DNA from: JBICHN01 sp043101845
GTDB taxonomy: Bacteria; Planctomycetota; Phycisphaerae; Phycisphaerales; UBA5793
Assembly (NCBI GenBank): GCA_043101845.1
Contig: JBICHN010000011.1
Coordinates: 1,426,001 to 1,490,000, forward strand
Reading direction: 5' to 3'
Length of the DNA: 64,000 bases
Shown here: positions 34,257 through 42,498 of the stretch, in pieces
How positions within the stretch are numbered: the stretch's first letter is position 1
Layout of the letters: every line of letters begins with the position of its first letter
Notes under the pieces: model-generated
Told to the model about the DNA's origin: nothing
The model's input: the letters and a program-made list of their open reading frames with translations, nothing else
Database searches by the model: none
Program-made: the position numbers and the translations under genes

Positions 34257-34925
34257 ATGGCTCTTACGCGAGAAGAAATCACGCGGCGCGCGGCGCGCGA
34301 ACTCCAGGACGGGTTCTATGTCAATCTTGGAATCGGCATGCCGACTCTCGTGGCGAATTATGTGCCCGATGGGATGACGGTGTGGCTCCAGTCCGAGAAC
34401 GGCATTCTTGGAATGGGACCGTTTCCCTTCGACGAGGATGTCGATCCGGACCTGATCAACGCCGGCAAGCAGACGGTGACCGTCGTGGACGGGGCCGCCT
34501 TCTTCGATTCCGCGTCGTCCTTCGGTCAGATCCGTGGCGGACACATTGATCTCGCGATCCTCGGGGCGATGCAGGTCAGTGAACGAGGTGACATCGCGAA
34601 CTGGATGATTCCCGGAAAGATGGTCAAAGGCATGGGCGGCGCGATGGACCTCGTCGCCGGCGTCAAGCGCGTCGTCGTGACGATGGATCACTGCAACAAG
34701 CGCGGCGAGCCGAAGATCCTCAAGGAATGCGACCTTCCGCTCACCGGCAAGGAATGCGTCGACATGATTATCACGGACCTGTGTGTCATGGAGATGCAGG
34801 CCGATAACGGCCGACGGCGTTTCGTCGTCACGGAACTCGCGGCAGGAGTCGACGCCGAGGAGGTTCGGGAGAAGACCGAAGCCCGGATCGAATTCTCGGA
34901 CCAACTCGCCGAGATCGCCGTCTGA
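34257..34925 (+). CDS. scoB: 3-oxoacid CoA-transferase subunit B
   Basis: The 222-residue protein has the catalytic Glu in QSENGILGMGP (forms the glutamyl-CoA thioester), LGIGMPTLVANYVP near the start, and GGHIDLAILGAMQVSERGDIANWMIPGKMVKGMGGAMDLV, all diagnostic of the beta subunit. It is paired with the preceding A subunit in one operon. The 164-base gap after it ends the operon and shows only a weak inverted repeat (GCCGGAT/ATCCGGC), which I do not call as a terminator. Confidence 0.92.
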   Translation: MALTREEITRRAARELQDGFYVNLGIGMPTLVANYVPDGMTVWLQSENGILGMGPFPFDEDVDPDLINAGKQTVTVVDGAAFFDSASSFGQIRGGHIDLAILGAMQVSERGDIANWMIPGKMVKGMGGAMDLVAGVKRVVVTMDHCNKRGEPKILKECDLPLTGKECVDMIITDLCVMEMQADNGRRRFVVTELAAGVDAEEVREKTEARIEFSDQLAEIAV

Positions 34926-35089
34926 ACCTGAACCGCGACGGCCGGATAACCGACGACCAATCGTTGCAATCGTGATCCGGCGCCGGGTCCGCCTCAATTC
35001 CCCCTTCGACATGTCCGATCACACAGAGGCTCCGCGTCCGAGCGGCGCGGAGCCCTCAGTGCATCGGATTCGGCCGAAGGTGTGGGGTT

Positions 35090-35575
35090 ATGAGCGACCC
35101 GATAGATCTGATGGTTCGACGCTTCGAGCGGCGCGAGCTCATTCTCGACGCCGAGTTCGAAGTCATGGGATCGAGCCGCGAACAGGTCGAGTTCACGAAT
35201 GTCGTGGACGCGATGGTCAATCCGCGCACGGTCCGCGTCACGATGTGCGACATCGCGGAAGGCGGCGTGGGAGTCCAGGGACCGGTCTTCCTTCCCCGGA
35301 TGACCGAAGGCGTTGTTCGCGTCTTCGATCCCGCCGATGCGGAAATACTCGCCGCTGCGGGCGCATCCCCCGAGCCCGCATTCTCCCACCCGGTCCGGGT
35401 TCGCCGATGCGACATGATCAGTCGCGGCCCGACCTACTTCATCGGACTGAGCTTCGAGAATCCGGCCGCCGATCTCGCCTCGGTACTCGATGGATTCATC
35501 GATCGGGTCAGCGAATCGCTGCAAGCGGTCGCCCTCGAGCGACTCCGGCGAATGGAGGAGGGCGAGCTTGCTTGA
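35090..35575 (+). CDS. PilZ-like domain protein at the head of the secretion/pilus locus
   Basis: The 161-residue soluble protein has an Arg-rich opening (VRRFERRELILDAEFEV) like the RxxxR loop of PilZ domains. Later it has MCDIAEGGVGVQGPVF, a form of the (D/N)-x-S-x-x-G motif with Ala replacing Ser, and a closing beta segment YFIGLSFENPA. PilZ proteins bind cyclic di-GMP and tune pili, cellulose or secretion. Here the motif is imperfect, so binding is uncertain. Its end overlaps the GspE-type gene start by 8 bases, which ties it to the locus. Confidence 0.6.
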   Translation: MSDPIDLMVRRFERRELILDAEFEVMGSSREQVEFTNVVDAMVNPRTVRVTMCDIAEGGVGVQGPVFLPRMTEGVVRVFDPADAEILAAAGASPEPAFSHPVRVRRCDMISRGPTYFIGLSFENPAADLASVLDGFIDRVSESLQAVALERLRRMEEGELA

Positions 35576-37250
35576 TACGAGTGACTTTCTCGAGAAGGCG
35601 CTGCTCGAGGATGGCCTCCTCGAGGCGGACGAGCTGCGCGAAGCCCGCGATCTCGCCGACGAGGTTGGATGCTCGATCGACGAGGCGATCGCGACGCTTG
35701 GCTTCATTGACGGCCGTCGAATCGCGCTGACGAAAGCACAGATCTGTGAGTCGGCCTTCGTCGATCTCTCACACTTCGAGACCAACTTCGAGAATTGTCA
35801 GCTTGTGCCGCGCGGCGTCGCCGAACAGTTCCTCGTCTTCCCGCTGTTTGTCATCAACGAAGTCGTCACGCTCGGGATGGATGACCCGCTCAACCTCGCG
35901 GCGCTCGATCAGATGCGCCAGATCCTTAAGCGCGAGGTCGAGCCGGTTCAGTGCGAGACGAAGCTGCTGCGCGAACTCATCGACCGAGCATACAGCCTCT
36001 CGAGTCATGCGCCGGTGGACCGGGATGACCGGGATGACGACCCCATCGAGGCGGATGACGCCGGTCCGATCGTTGCGGCGGTCAATACGCTCTTGAGCGA
36101 CGCCGTCGAAGCGAAAGCGTCCGACATTCATCTCAATCCCGATCAGAACGAACTGCATGTGCGGTTCCGCATCGACGGCGTATTGCAGAAGCGCCAGGGT
36201 CCGCCGCTCAGCATGCACGCGAAGCTCGTGCAGCGGCTCAAAGTCATGGCGAATCTCGACCTCACGCAGACGCGCCGACCCCAGGACGGAAAGTTCCGGT
36301 TCGAGTCGCGCGACCGGCGCGTGGATGTTCGACTGAGCATTCTCCCCACGGTCACCGGCGAGAATGTCGTCATCCGACTCCTCAACACGAACACGGCGAT
36401 TCTCAACTTCGATGATCTCGGTGTGCCCGGCGATGTTCAGGAAACGATTGAATCGGTCCTCTCACAGCCGCACGGGATGATGCTCGTCACCGGGCCCACG
36501 GGCAGCGGCAAGACGACGACGCTCTACACAGCGATCTCGAAGCTCAATACGCCCGACCGGAACATCATCACGATCGAGGACCCGGTGGAAATCCGGCTCT
36601 CACTCGTCCGCCAGGTTCAGGTGAACCACGAAGTCGGCATGAGTTTCGCGAACGCGCTGCGTTCGATCCTCCGCCAGGATCCGGATGTCATTCTCGTCGG
36701 CGAGATTCGCGACGAGGAGACGGCGACGATTGCGTTGCAGGCTTCGCTCACCGGGCACTTCGTGCTCTCGACGGTGCACACGAACGACGCGGCGGGATCG
36801 ATCACTCGACTTCGCGACTTCGGTCTGCCACCCTTTGTCATCAACGCGTCGCTCCTGGGCGCGATGGCGCAGCGACTCGTGCGCCGGATCTGTTCGCAAT
36901 GCGCCGGTCCCGCCGAACCGTCCGAGTTCATTCTCAAGCGATTCCGACTCGACTCGGCGGAAGGATTTCTCGAGGGACGAGGGTGCGCCGCCTGCCGACA
37001 CACTGGTTTCAGCGGCCGCGTCGGCATCTACGAGATGCTTCGACTCACGCCGAGCGTCCAGCGGGCGATCGCCGAAGGCGGATCAACGGAAGCCATTCGA
37101 GAAGCTTCGATCGCCGAGGGCATGCGCTTCATGTGGCAGGACGGTTTCGAGAAGGCGCGCCTCGGACTCACCACGCTCGACGAGGTGGCCAAGGTCGCCT
37201 CCGTCATGCAGGTCGAGCAGTTGCAGGAGGATCGGAGGCGATCCGCATGA
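35568..37250 (+). CDS. gspE: Type II secretion / type IV pilus assembly ATPase (GspE/PilB family)
   Basis: The start is TTG at 35568, preceded by GGAGGAGGGCG, giving 560 residues. An N-terminal MshEN/T2SSE_N domain (FLEKALLEDGLLEADELREA) is followed by the secretion ATPase: Walker A GPTGSGKTTT near residue 309, Asp box ITIEDPVE, Walker B DPDVILVGEIRDEETA, His box TGHFVLSTVHTNDA. A tetracysteine zinc site (CSQC...CAAC) typical of GspE and PilB comes next. It powers pseudopilus or pilus assembly from the cytosolic face. The stop overlaps the ATG of the GspF gene (ATGA). The cluster also encodes pseudopilins and PilM/N/O/P-like subunits. Confidence 0.93.
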   Translation: MLDTSDFLEKALLEDGLLEADELREARDLADEVGCSIDEAIATLGFIDGRRIALTKAQICESAFVDLSHFETNFENCQLVPRGVAEQFLVFPLFVINEVVTLGMDDPLNLAALDQMRQILKREVEPVQCETKLLRELIDRAYSLSSHAPVDRDDRDDDPIEADDAGPIVAAVNTLLSDAVEAKASDIHLNPDQNELHVRFRIDGVLQKRQGPPLSMHAKLVQRLKVMANLDLTQTRRPQDGKFRFESRDRRVDVRLSILPTVTGENVVIRLLNTNTAILNFDDLGVPGDVQETIESVLSQPHGMMLVTGPTGSGKTTTLYTAISKLNTPDRNIITIEDPVEIRLSLVRQVQVNHEVGMSFANALRSILRQDPDVILVGEIRDEETATIALQASLTGHFVLSTVHTNDAAGSITRLRDFGLPPFVINASLLGAMAQRLVRRICSQCAGPAEPSEFILKRFRLDSAEGFLEGRGCAACRHTGFSGRVGIYEMLRLTPSVQRAIAEGGSTEAIREASIAEGMRFMWQDGFEKARLGLTTLDEVAKVASVMQVEQLQEDRRRSA

Positions 37251-38455
37251 GCGCGTTGACCTTTGAATTTCGAGCGCTTACGCCGGACGGGTCGATGCAC
37301 CATGGCATCACCCAGGCGGACAGTTGCGAGGACGCGTATCGACGCATCGCGGCGTCGGGCATGAAACCGGTCAAGATCGCCCAGGCGAGCCGGCGCCGCA
37401 CCGCCCGCATGTCTCGGTCGAAGATCACCCGCAGGGAAATCAGTCAGTTCACCTTCCAGTTCGCGGTGATGATCGAAGCGCGGATTCCCATCTCTGAAGG
37501 TCTGCGCTCGATCGCGGTCGAGGAGCAGAACCCGGCGTTTCGTCGAGTCATCGAAGAGGTGGCGACGAGTATCGGCGCCGGAAGCACGATCACCGAAGCG
37601 CTCACTCCGCATCGACATGTATTCGGCGATGTGTATGTCGAGATGATTCGCTCGGCCGAACAGAGCGGCAATCTCGTGAAGATTCTGCAGTACCTCGCGG
37701 ACTTGCTCGAGCGTGATATCGACCGTCAGGCAAGCCTTCGGTCAGCGCTCATGTACCCGTCCTGTGTCTTGACGGCGCTCGCGGCGGCCGTGGTCGTGGT
37801 CATGCTCGTCGTAATGCCGCGTTTCGTCCGCATGTTCGAAGCGCAGGGTGTCAACCTGCCCATGCCGACTCGGGTTCTCCTCGGCATGACGCAGATCTTC
37901 AACAGCTACTGGTGGGTGTTCGCGTTGTTGCTCGCGGTCGCCATCGGCGCAGTGCTTCGCCTGCGCCGGACCGATAACGGTCGCCGCGTGCTGGATCGCC
38001 TGCTCCATCGCATTCCGGTTATCCGGTCGGCGCTGCAGGCCGCGGCGCTCGCGCGATTCGCGCATGTGTTCGGAATTTCGCTCGACAGCGGTCTCAGTCT
38101 CATCGATTGCCTGGACATGTCCGGACGGGCTTCGGGCCGCGCCATGATGCGGGAGGACGCCCGCCGCATGGCGGCGCATGTGTCCGAAGGCGGGAATCTC
38201 GCCGAGGCCCTCACGAAATGTCCTTATGTGACGGGCTTTACTCGCCGACTACTTTCCGCGGGCGAGCAATCCGCCGAGATGTCGTCCACCTGTCGGATTA
38301 TCGCCCGTCATTATGACCGGGAGCTCAAGTACCTGACGAAAAACATGGCCACACTCATCGAGCCCTTCGTGGTGGTGGCGATGGCGGGAGTGGTGCTGTT
38401 CGTAGCGCTCAGCATCTTCCTCCCGATGTGGAACATGATGTCGCTGATGCAATAG
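37247..38455 (+). CDS. gspF: Inner-membrane platform protein (GspF/PilC family)
   Basis: The 402-residue protein has two T2SSF domains. The first (TFQFAVMIEARIPISEGLRSIAVEEQN) and second (ALARFAHVFGISLDSGLSLIDCLDM) repeats each start with an F-x-x-x-(L/F)-x-x-x-(L/I) pattern and contain cytosolic helices. Three membrane segments sit near residues 165-190, 222-240 and 375-400 (VVVAMAGVVLFVALSIFLPMW). It forms the membrane base that GspE acts on. The ATG overlaps the GspE stop by four bases, which indicates translational coupling, so one ATPase and one platform are made together. Confidence 0.92.
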   Translation: MSALTFEFRALTPDGSMHHGITQADSCEDAYRRIAASGMKPVKIAQASRRRTARMSRSKITRREISQFTFQFAVMIEARIPISEGLRSIAVEEQNPAFRRVIEEVATSIGAGSTITEALTPHRHVFGDVYVEMIRSAEQSGNLVKILQYLADLLERDIDRQASLRSALMYPSCVLTALAAAVVVVMLVVMPRFVRMFEAQGVNLPMPTRVLLGMTQIFNSYWWVFALLLAVAIGAVLRLRRTDNGRRVLDRLLHRIPVIRSALQAAALARFAHVFGISLDSGLSLIDCLDMSGRASGRAMMREDARRMAAHVSEGGNLAEALTKCPYVTGFTRRLLSAGEQSAEMSSTCRIIARHYDRELKYLTKNMATLIEPFVVVAMAGVVLFVALSIFLPMWNMMSLMQ

Positions 38456-38523
38456 CGCGGTTCACGAAGGCCGCGAACGGATTGATGGGGTCCCTTCGGA
38501 CCGTTTCTTCAAGGAGTTGAACG

Positions 38524-38952
38524 ATGCTTCGTACCCGACATGTACATCGACGAGCATTTACGCTGATCGAGTTGATTGCCGTGATGGTCGTCCTCGCGAT
38601 CCTCTCGGGCGTGGCCCTGCCGAAGTTCTTCGATTACTCGGCGCAGGCCAAGGTCTCCGCGACGAAGGGCGCGCTCGGCGGCGTTCGCGCCGCGGTGGCG
38701 AACTTCTATGCGAACTCGGCGATCACCGGCACGCCGGCGTACCCGACCTACTCGCAGCTCACGACCGTCGGCACCGTGCTTCAGGAGCCGATTCCGGAGA
38801 ATCCGTACAACGGCAGCCCCGATGTGCGCGACGCCGACGGCACCTACGACGCGGCGGACCCGCCGGTCAGCGGTTCGGAAGGCTGGGCCTATGACGCGAC
38901 CGCCGGAAAGTTCTGGCCGAACACGGACAATGTCGGCGAGAACGAGTGGTAA
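38524..38952 (+). CDS. Type II secretion pseudopilin, GspG-like
   Basis: The 142-residue protein has a prepilin leader ending HRRAFTLIELIAVMVVLAIL, with Ala instead of Gly at -1, then the Phe-Thr-x-x-Glu start of a pseudopilin. A long N-terminal helix is followed by a small globular C-domain (YPTYSQLTTVGTV, GWAYDATAGKFWP) as in the major pseudopilin GspG. AAGGAG precedes the ATG. It is the first pilin gene after gspF, where the major pseudopilin usually is. The C-domain acidic loop (DVRDADGTYDAADPP) could bind calcium, as GspG does; this is inference. Confidence 0.83.
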   Translation: MLRTRHVHRRAFTLIELIAVMVVLAILSGVALPKFFDYSAQAKVSATKGALGGVRAAVANFYANSAITGTPAYPTYSQLTTVGTVLQEPIPENPYNGSPDVRDADGTYDAADPPVSGSEGWAYDATAGKFWPNTDNVGENEW

Positions 38953-38959
38953 GCAGACG

Positions 38960-39502
38960 GTGACTCGTCGGTCACACGAAGCTTCGAGACGCCGCCGGCT
39001 CCAGCGAGCCGGCGGCGCCTTCACCCTTGTCGAACTCATCGTCGTCATGGTTCTCCTGGCGATCTTGAGCGCCGTCATCGTCCCGACGCTCACCCAGGTC
39101 GGGGGCGTCCGGCGTGAAGCGGCCGCCGGCAAGGTCATTCACGACCTGAACATCGCCCGACAGGTCGCGGTCGCACGGGGCACGCGCACCTGGGTGGTCT
39201 TCGATGTCGCGGGCGACGCGTATGCGCTTCATGTCGAGGACGCGGCGAACCCCGGGCGGGCGAACCGTGTTCCGTTCGTCGATCAGGCGACGGGAAAGCC
39301 GTACGCGGTGGACTTCGACGCGGGAGATTTCGGTGACGCGGGCCTTCAGGCCGCGGACATCGAAGGCGGTGTCGAGATTGGTTTCGACTATCTCGGCCGG
39401 CCGTTGAGCGATCAGGAGACCGTCATCGCGACCGACGGTCTGGTCACATTGAACGATGGCCGCGTCATTCGAGTGACGGCGAGGACCGGGCATGTTCGCT
39501 GA
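38960..39502 (+). CDS. Type II secretion pseudopilin, GspH-like
   Basis: From the GTG at 38960 the 180-residue protein has an Arg-rich leader, then AGGAFTLVELIVVMVLLAIL as prepilin motif and helix. A GspH/FimT-type C-domain follows (ARQVAVARGTRTWVVFDVAGDAYALHVE, then EIGFDYLGRPL). It begins 7 bases after the GspG-like gene and overlaps the next pilin gene by 11 bases. Assignment to GspH rather than another minor pseudopilin rests on the C-domain pattern and gene order. Confidence 0.78.
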   Translation: MTRRSHEASRRRRLQRAGGAFTLVELIVVMVLLAILSAVIVPTLTQVGGVRREAAAGKVIHDLNIARQVAVARGTRTWVVFDVAGDAYALHVEDAANPGRANRVPFVDQATGKPYAVDFDAGDFGDAGLQAADIEGGVEIGFDYLGRPLSDQETVIATDGLVTLNDGRVIRVTARTGHVR

Positions 39503-39950
39503 GCGACGACGAAGGCGACGACGCGCCGCAGGCGTCCGCGGGCAGCGCGGATTCACGCTGATCGAGACGATCGGCGCTCTGGTCATTCTGGCGATCGCTC
39601 TTCCGCCAATGATGGCGGCGATCCGGAAGGCCACGCTCGCCCGCGTACAACCGACGATGTTCTCGCACGCCCGATGGCTCGCGACGGAGAAGCTCGAGGA
39701 CATCATCGCGGATCGGTACAGCGCGACTCGAGGCTACGACTATGTCGAGAACGCGTCGTATCCAACCGAGAATCCGATTCCAACCGATCCCGCGTTTCGA
39801 CGCGCCGTCAACATCGTTGAGACTGGGGCGGACCTGCAATCCGCCGGTGATGGATACAAGACCGTCACCGTCACGCTGACCTGGACCGACGCCACCGGTG
39901 TGCAGCGCGATCTCGACATCAGCACGGTCCTGACGGAGTGGACGCCTTGA
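39492..39950 (+). CDS. Minor pseudopilin, GspI-like
   Basis: The 152-residue protein has a strongly basic leader (ERRRRRRRAAGVRG), then the prepilin site QRGFTLIETIGALVILAIAL with the standard Gly at -1. It is the only pilin of the four with Gly there. The C-domain is short (LTWTDATGVQRDLDISTVL), consistent with GspI or PilV-type minor pseudopilins. It overlaps the GspH-like gene upstream by 11 bases and the GspJ-like gene downstream by 13 bases. Confidence 0.75.
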   Translation: MFAERRRRRRRAAGVRGQRGFTLIETIGALVILAIALPPMMAAIRKATLARVQPTMFSHARWLATEKLEDIIADRYSATRGYDYVENASYPTENPIPTDPAFRRAVNIVETGADLQSAGDGYKTVTVTLTWTDATGVQRDLDISTVLTEWTP

Positions 39951-40498
39951 GCACGCCGCGAGTGCGCACATCCCGGACGCGGGCGTTTACGCTGATCGAG
40001 ACGCTGTCGGTCATCGTCGTGCTCGGAATCCTCGGATCCATTACGGCGACGCTTCTCATCGAGAATGTCGACGCCTTCAGCGACGCCTCGGTGCACTCCA
40101 GGATCCACGCGGACGGAAGCGTCACGCTCGACCGGATCGTTCGCGGGATCCGGGCGATCGACCCCGACCCGGCGGACAGTGACGCTCCGTACATCACGGT
40201 CGCCGAATCCGGTCGCCTCGAATGGGAGAATGGCAAAGTCCTCGAGCGGACTGGTACGACGCTCTCGATTCAGACTGACGGCGCCAACCTTGATGTCCTC
40301 GCGACCGATGTCACCGCCTTCTCGCTCGCCTACTTCGACGAAGACAACGCGGCGCTCCTGTCGGGCGGCGCCGTGCCGGCGGCGGATCTTCCGACCATCC
40401 GCCGAGTTTCGATCTCGTTGACAATCACTCGGGACGGGCGATCGGAGAGTCTTCGTACTCGCGTCTTCATTCGCTCGATGATCGGAGACGGCACATGA
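39938..40498 (+). CDS. Minor pseudopilin, GspJ-like
   Basis: The 186-residue protein starts at GTG 39938, 13 bases inside the previous gene. The prepilin site reads TRAFTLIETLSVIVVLGILG. The C-domain (RIHADGSVTLDRIVRGIRAI, TTLSIQTDGANLDVLATDVTAFSLAYFDED) resembles GspJ or PilW-type minor pseudopilins. It would sit at the pseudopilus tip with the I- and K-type proteins. The 4-base overlap with the next gene (ATGA) keeps the pilin block tightly coupled. Confidence 0.75.
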   Translation: MDALSTPRVRTSRTRAFTLIETLSVIVVLGILGSITATLLIENVDAFSDASVHSRIHADGSVTLDRIVRGIRAIDPDPADSDAPYITVAESGRLEWENGKVLERTGTTLSIQTDGANLDVLATDVTAFSLAYFDEDNAALLSGGAVPAADLPTIRRVSISLTITRDGRSESLRTRVFIRSMIGDGT

Positions 40499-40908
40499 TC
40501 GGCTCGGCTCTTCAACGACCAGGCGGTCGCGACGGGTCACGACGAGGCGTAGTGCTGGTCGCGGTGGTCGTGATCTTTGTTCTCTTCAATCTCGCCATCG
40601 TCGGAGCGGTGATGAGTTCCGGCGTCGAAATCTTCGTGGGCATCGACCGCCTCGATACGGTTCGTTCGTTCTACGCCGCTGAAGGGGGCGTCAATATGGG
40701 CCTGCGGGAGATGATGGTCAGCGCCGACGAGGACGGTGATGGGGGCGTCGGATCGATATCGGACGACGGTGATCCCAGAACCGACCCGGCGATTGGCGAC
40801 GCCAGCGCCTTTGTAACCACGGCGGTCGTCGGGCCCGTAACGCAACTGATCAGTGAAGGGGCTTCGGGGGCAGCGTCCCGCCGGCTTACCGCTGATCTTG
40901 AGTATTGA
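40495..40908 (+). CDS. PilX/GspK-type minor pilus protein
   Basis: The 137-residue protein has the form of PilX-type or GspK-like proteins: a basic start, then RRGVVLVAVVVIFVLFNLAIVGAVM as a hydrophobic helix without the usual Phe-Thr-Leu-Glu. The diagnostic SFYAAEGGVNMGLREM follows. The rest is a short acidic Ca-loop-like stretch (DEDGDGGVGS) and a C-terminal strand. It is far shorter than classical GspK (about 300 residues). It closes the pilin block before a 145-base gap. Confidence 0.7.
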   Translation: MIGSALQRPGGRDGSRRGVVLVAVVVIFVLFNLAIVGAVMSSGVEIFVGIDRLDTVRSFYAAEGGVNMGLREMMVSADEDGDGGVGSISDDGDPRTDPAIGDASAFVTTAVVGPVTQLISEGASGAASRRLTADLEY

Positions 40909-41053
40909 CCTCCGATAACAGCACGAATCGAACCAGTTGGAATTCTGGGCGCTTGACGCGCTCGAGGGTAAGCCTGCGGACTGGTGGGTCGCGTCATTCG
41001 GCAAACCGCGCTCAAGTCTCATCGAGGTCCCGGGGGCGGTCGATAGGCGCTAT

Positions 41054-42364
41054 ATGAAGAAGCCCACTCTGTATCGTGGTGTCCCCGCTCTCGTCACGAC
41101 CCTGGCCGTTGGCGCCCTCGCGTTGCCGGCCCTGGCCGGCGACATTTACTATGTGCGGACTTCGGGGAATGACAGCGCCGACGGGCGTTCGCCGGAAACC
41201 GCGCTCGCCTCTATCCAGGCGGCGATCGGGCGCTGCTCGGGGTCGGGCAATGTCATCTATGTCGGCCCGGGCGAGTACTTCGAGGAAATCAACCTCGGAA
41301 GGGGCCACGGGAGCAGCGCTCCGGACGGAGTCGACGGCGATCCGAATCGGATCGTCGGCGACATTACCGGCGCGGAGACCACCGACGGCGCCGGTCCGGT
41401 CATTGTCAACGGCGATCTTGCCCGGCACTATGGAATACGAGTGCAGAACACCGACCACTGGTCGTTCGAGAAGCTGACCTTCGACGAGCAGCGAAGTTAC
41501 GGTGTTCACGCGAAAGGCAGCCAGGGCATCGCGGTCGTCGACTGCGTGATCAATGTGCCGTCGGGATACGGCGCCTACTTCGACCGCGTCGAAGATCTCG
41601 ACTTCCTCCGCAACCGTCTCGTACGCGACGATTCGTCCGGTCACTCCATCCTCGCGTACTCGAACAGCGGGACCATGGATATCTCCGGAAACCGGATGTC
41701 GCTGACCGGAGACATGTACCTCTCGACCTGGTACACCGGGGCGAAGCCAAGCCGACGCCGGAGCGTGGACTACGGCATCATCGCCTACTCCTACGCCCGT
41801 CGTGGCAACACATCGCGAATCCGGATCACGAACAATGTGGTCAGCGATAACTATGTCGGCATCTACGGCATCGGCCTTGGCGACGACTGCGAGACCTACA
41901 TCGCGAACAACTCCGTGGCCGGATGCCGCTACGGAATCTACGGCTTTGGGTATCGCGGAAGCGTGACGGTCGCCGACAACATCGTGTCTGACTGTTACTA
42001 CGGCGCCATGGCCTACCGGTATCGGGGGAACGCGTCGATCTCCGGCTTGCTCACCTACAACATCGGCAGCTCGCATCCGTACTACACGAACGGCTGCAAT
42101 GTGTCGGGTGTGATTATTGACGAAGATCCTCAGTGGCGCGATCCGTACAACGGCAACTTCTCACTGCTCAAGGGATCTCCGGCGATTGACAGCGGCACGG
42201 CGGCGGTCGCGGTCTATGAGGACATTCGCGGAGTGACGAGGCCCTACGACGGCGATGATGACAGTACCCCGGTCGCCGATCTCGGGGCGTACGAATACCA
42301 CCCGTCGTTCGACGGCGCCTCCCTTCCCCGCGTGGTGAGCTGGCGGGAAGACGAACGGCGCTGA
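41054..42364 (+). CDS. Exported right-handed parallel beta-helix repeat protein
   Basis: From the ATG at 41054 the 436-residue protein has a Sec signal peptide (MKKPTLYRGVPALVTTLAVG...ALAGD). The coil repeats of a right-handed beta-helix follow: YYVRTSGNDSADGRSPETALASIQAAI (typical first coil of PbH1 and pectate-lyase-like families), SFEKLTFDEQRSYGVHAKG, NRIRITNNVVSDNYVGIYGIG and SVTVADNIVSDCYYGAM. The C-terminal GSPAIDSGTA...VADLGAYEYHP is the usual end block. No catalytic residues are clear. It lies inside the secretion locus and is followed by a strong terminator, so it may be a cargo or a surface adhesin. Confidence 0.8.
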   Translation: MKKPTLYRGVPALVTTLAVGALALPALAGDIYYVRTSGNDSADGRSPETALASIQAAIGRCSGSGNVIYVGPGEYFEEINLGRGHGSSAPDGVDGDPNRIVGDITGAETTDGAGPVIVNGDLARHYGIRVQNTDHWSFEKLTFDEQRSYGVHAKGSQGIAVVDCVINVPSGYGAYFDRVEDLDFLRNRLVRDDSSGHSILAYSNSGTMDISGNRMSLTGDMYLSTWYTGAKPSRRRSVDYGIIAYSYARRGNTSRIRITNNVVSDNYVGIYGIGLGDDCETYIANNSVAGCRYGIYGFGYRGSVTVADNIVSDCYYGAMAYRYRGNASISGLLTYNIGSSHPYYTNGCNVSGVIIDEDPQWRDPYNGNFSLLKGSPAIDSGTAAVAVYEDIRGVTRPYDGDDDSTPVADLGAYEYHPSFDGASLPRVVSWREDERR

Positions 42365-42405
42365 GTAAGGGCCGAAGCTATCGGTCCATAGCGAGACGCA
42401 TCCAG

Positions 42406-42445
42406 GACGGGCGCCCGACATCGTGCGGGCGCCCGTCTCATTTTG
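42406..42445 (+). terminator. Rho-independent terminator after the beta-helix gene
   Basis: A perfect 12-base-pair stem (42406-42417 with 42426-42437) with an 8-base loop is followed by TCATTTTG. It separates the GspE-to-beta-helix unit from the PilM-like unit. Confidence 0.88.
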
Positions 42446-42498
42446 AGGGTCGGCGGACCGGGCTCACGCAAGGCGGCGTTCAGGCTGACCGATAGTAA

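Noticed and set aside
34930..34985. Terminator after the CoA-transferase operon (GCCGGAT/ATCCGGC repeat)
   Set aside because: The stem is 7 bases with a loop of about 25 and no T-run.
40937..41053. An N-terminal extension of the beta-helix protein from a TTG start at 40937
   Set aside because: The signal peptide begins at the ATG at 41054, and the extension would bury it; there is no ribosome site for 40937.
41012..42076. Minus-strand open frame (354 codons) over the beta-helix gene
   Set aside because: Its Val/Asp/Ala-rich composition is the complement of the repeats in the real gene; it has no signal or motif.
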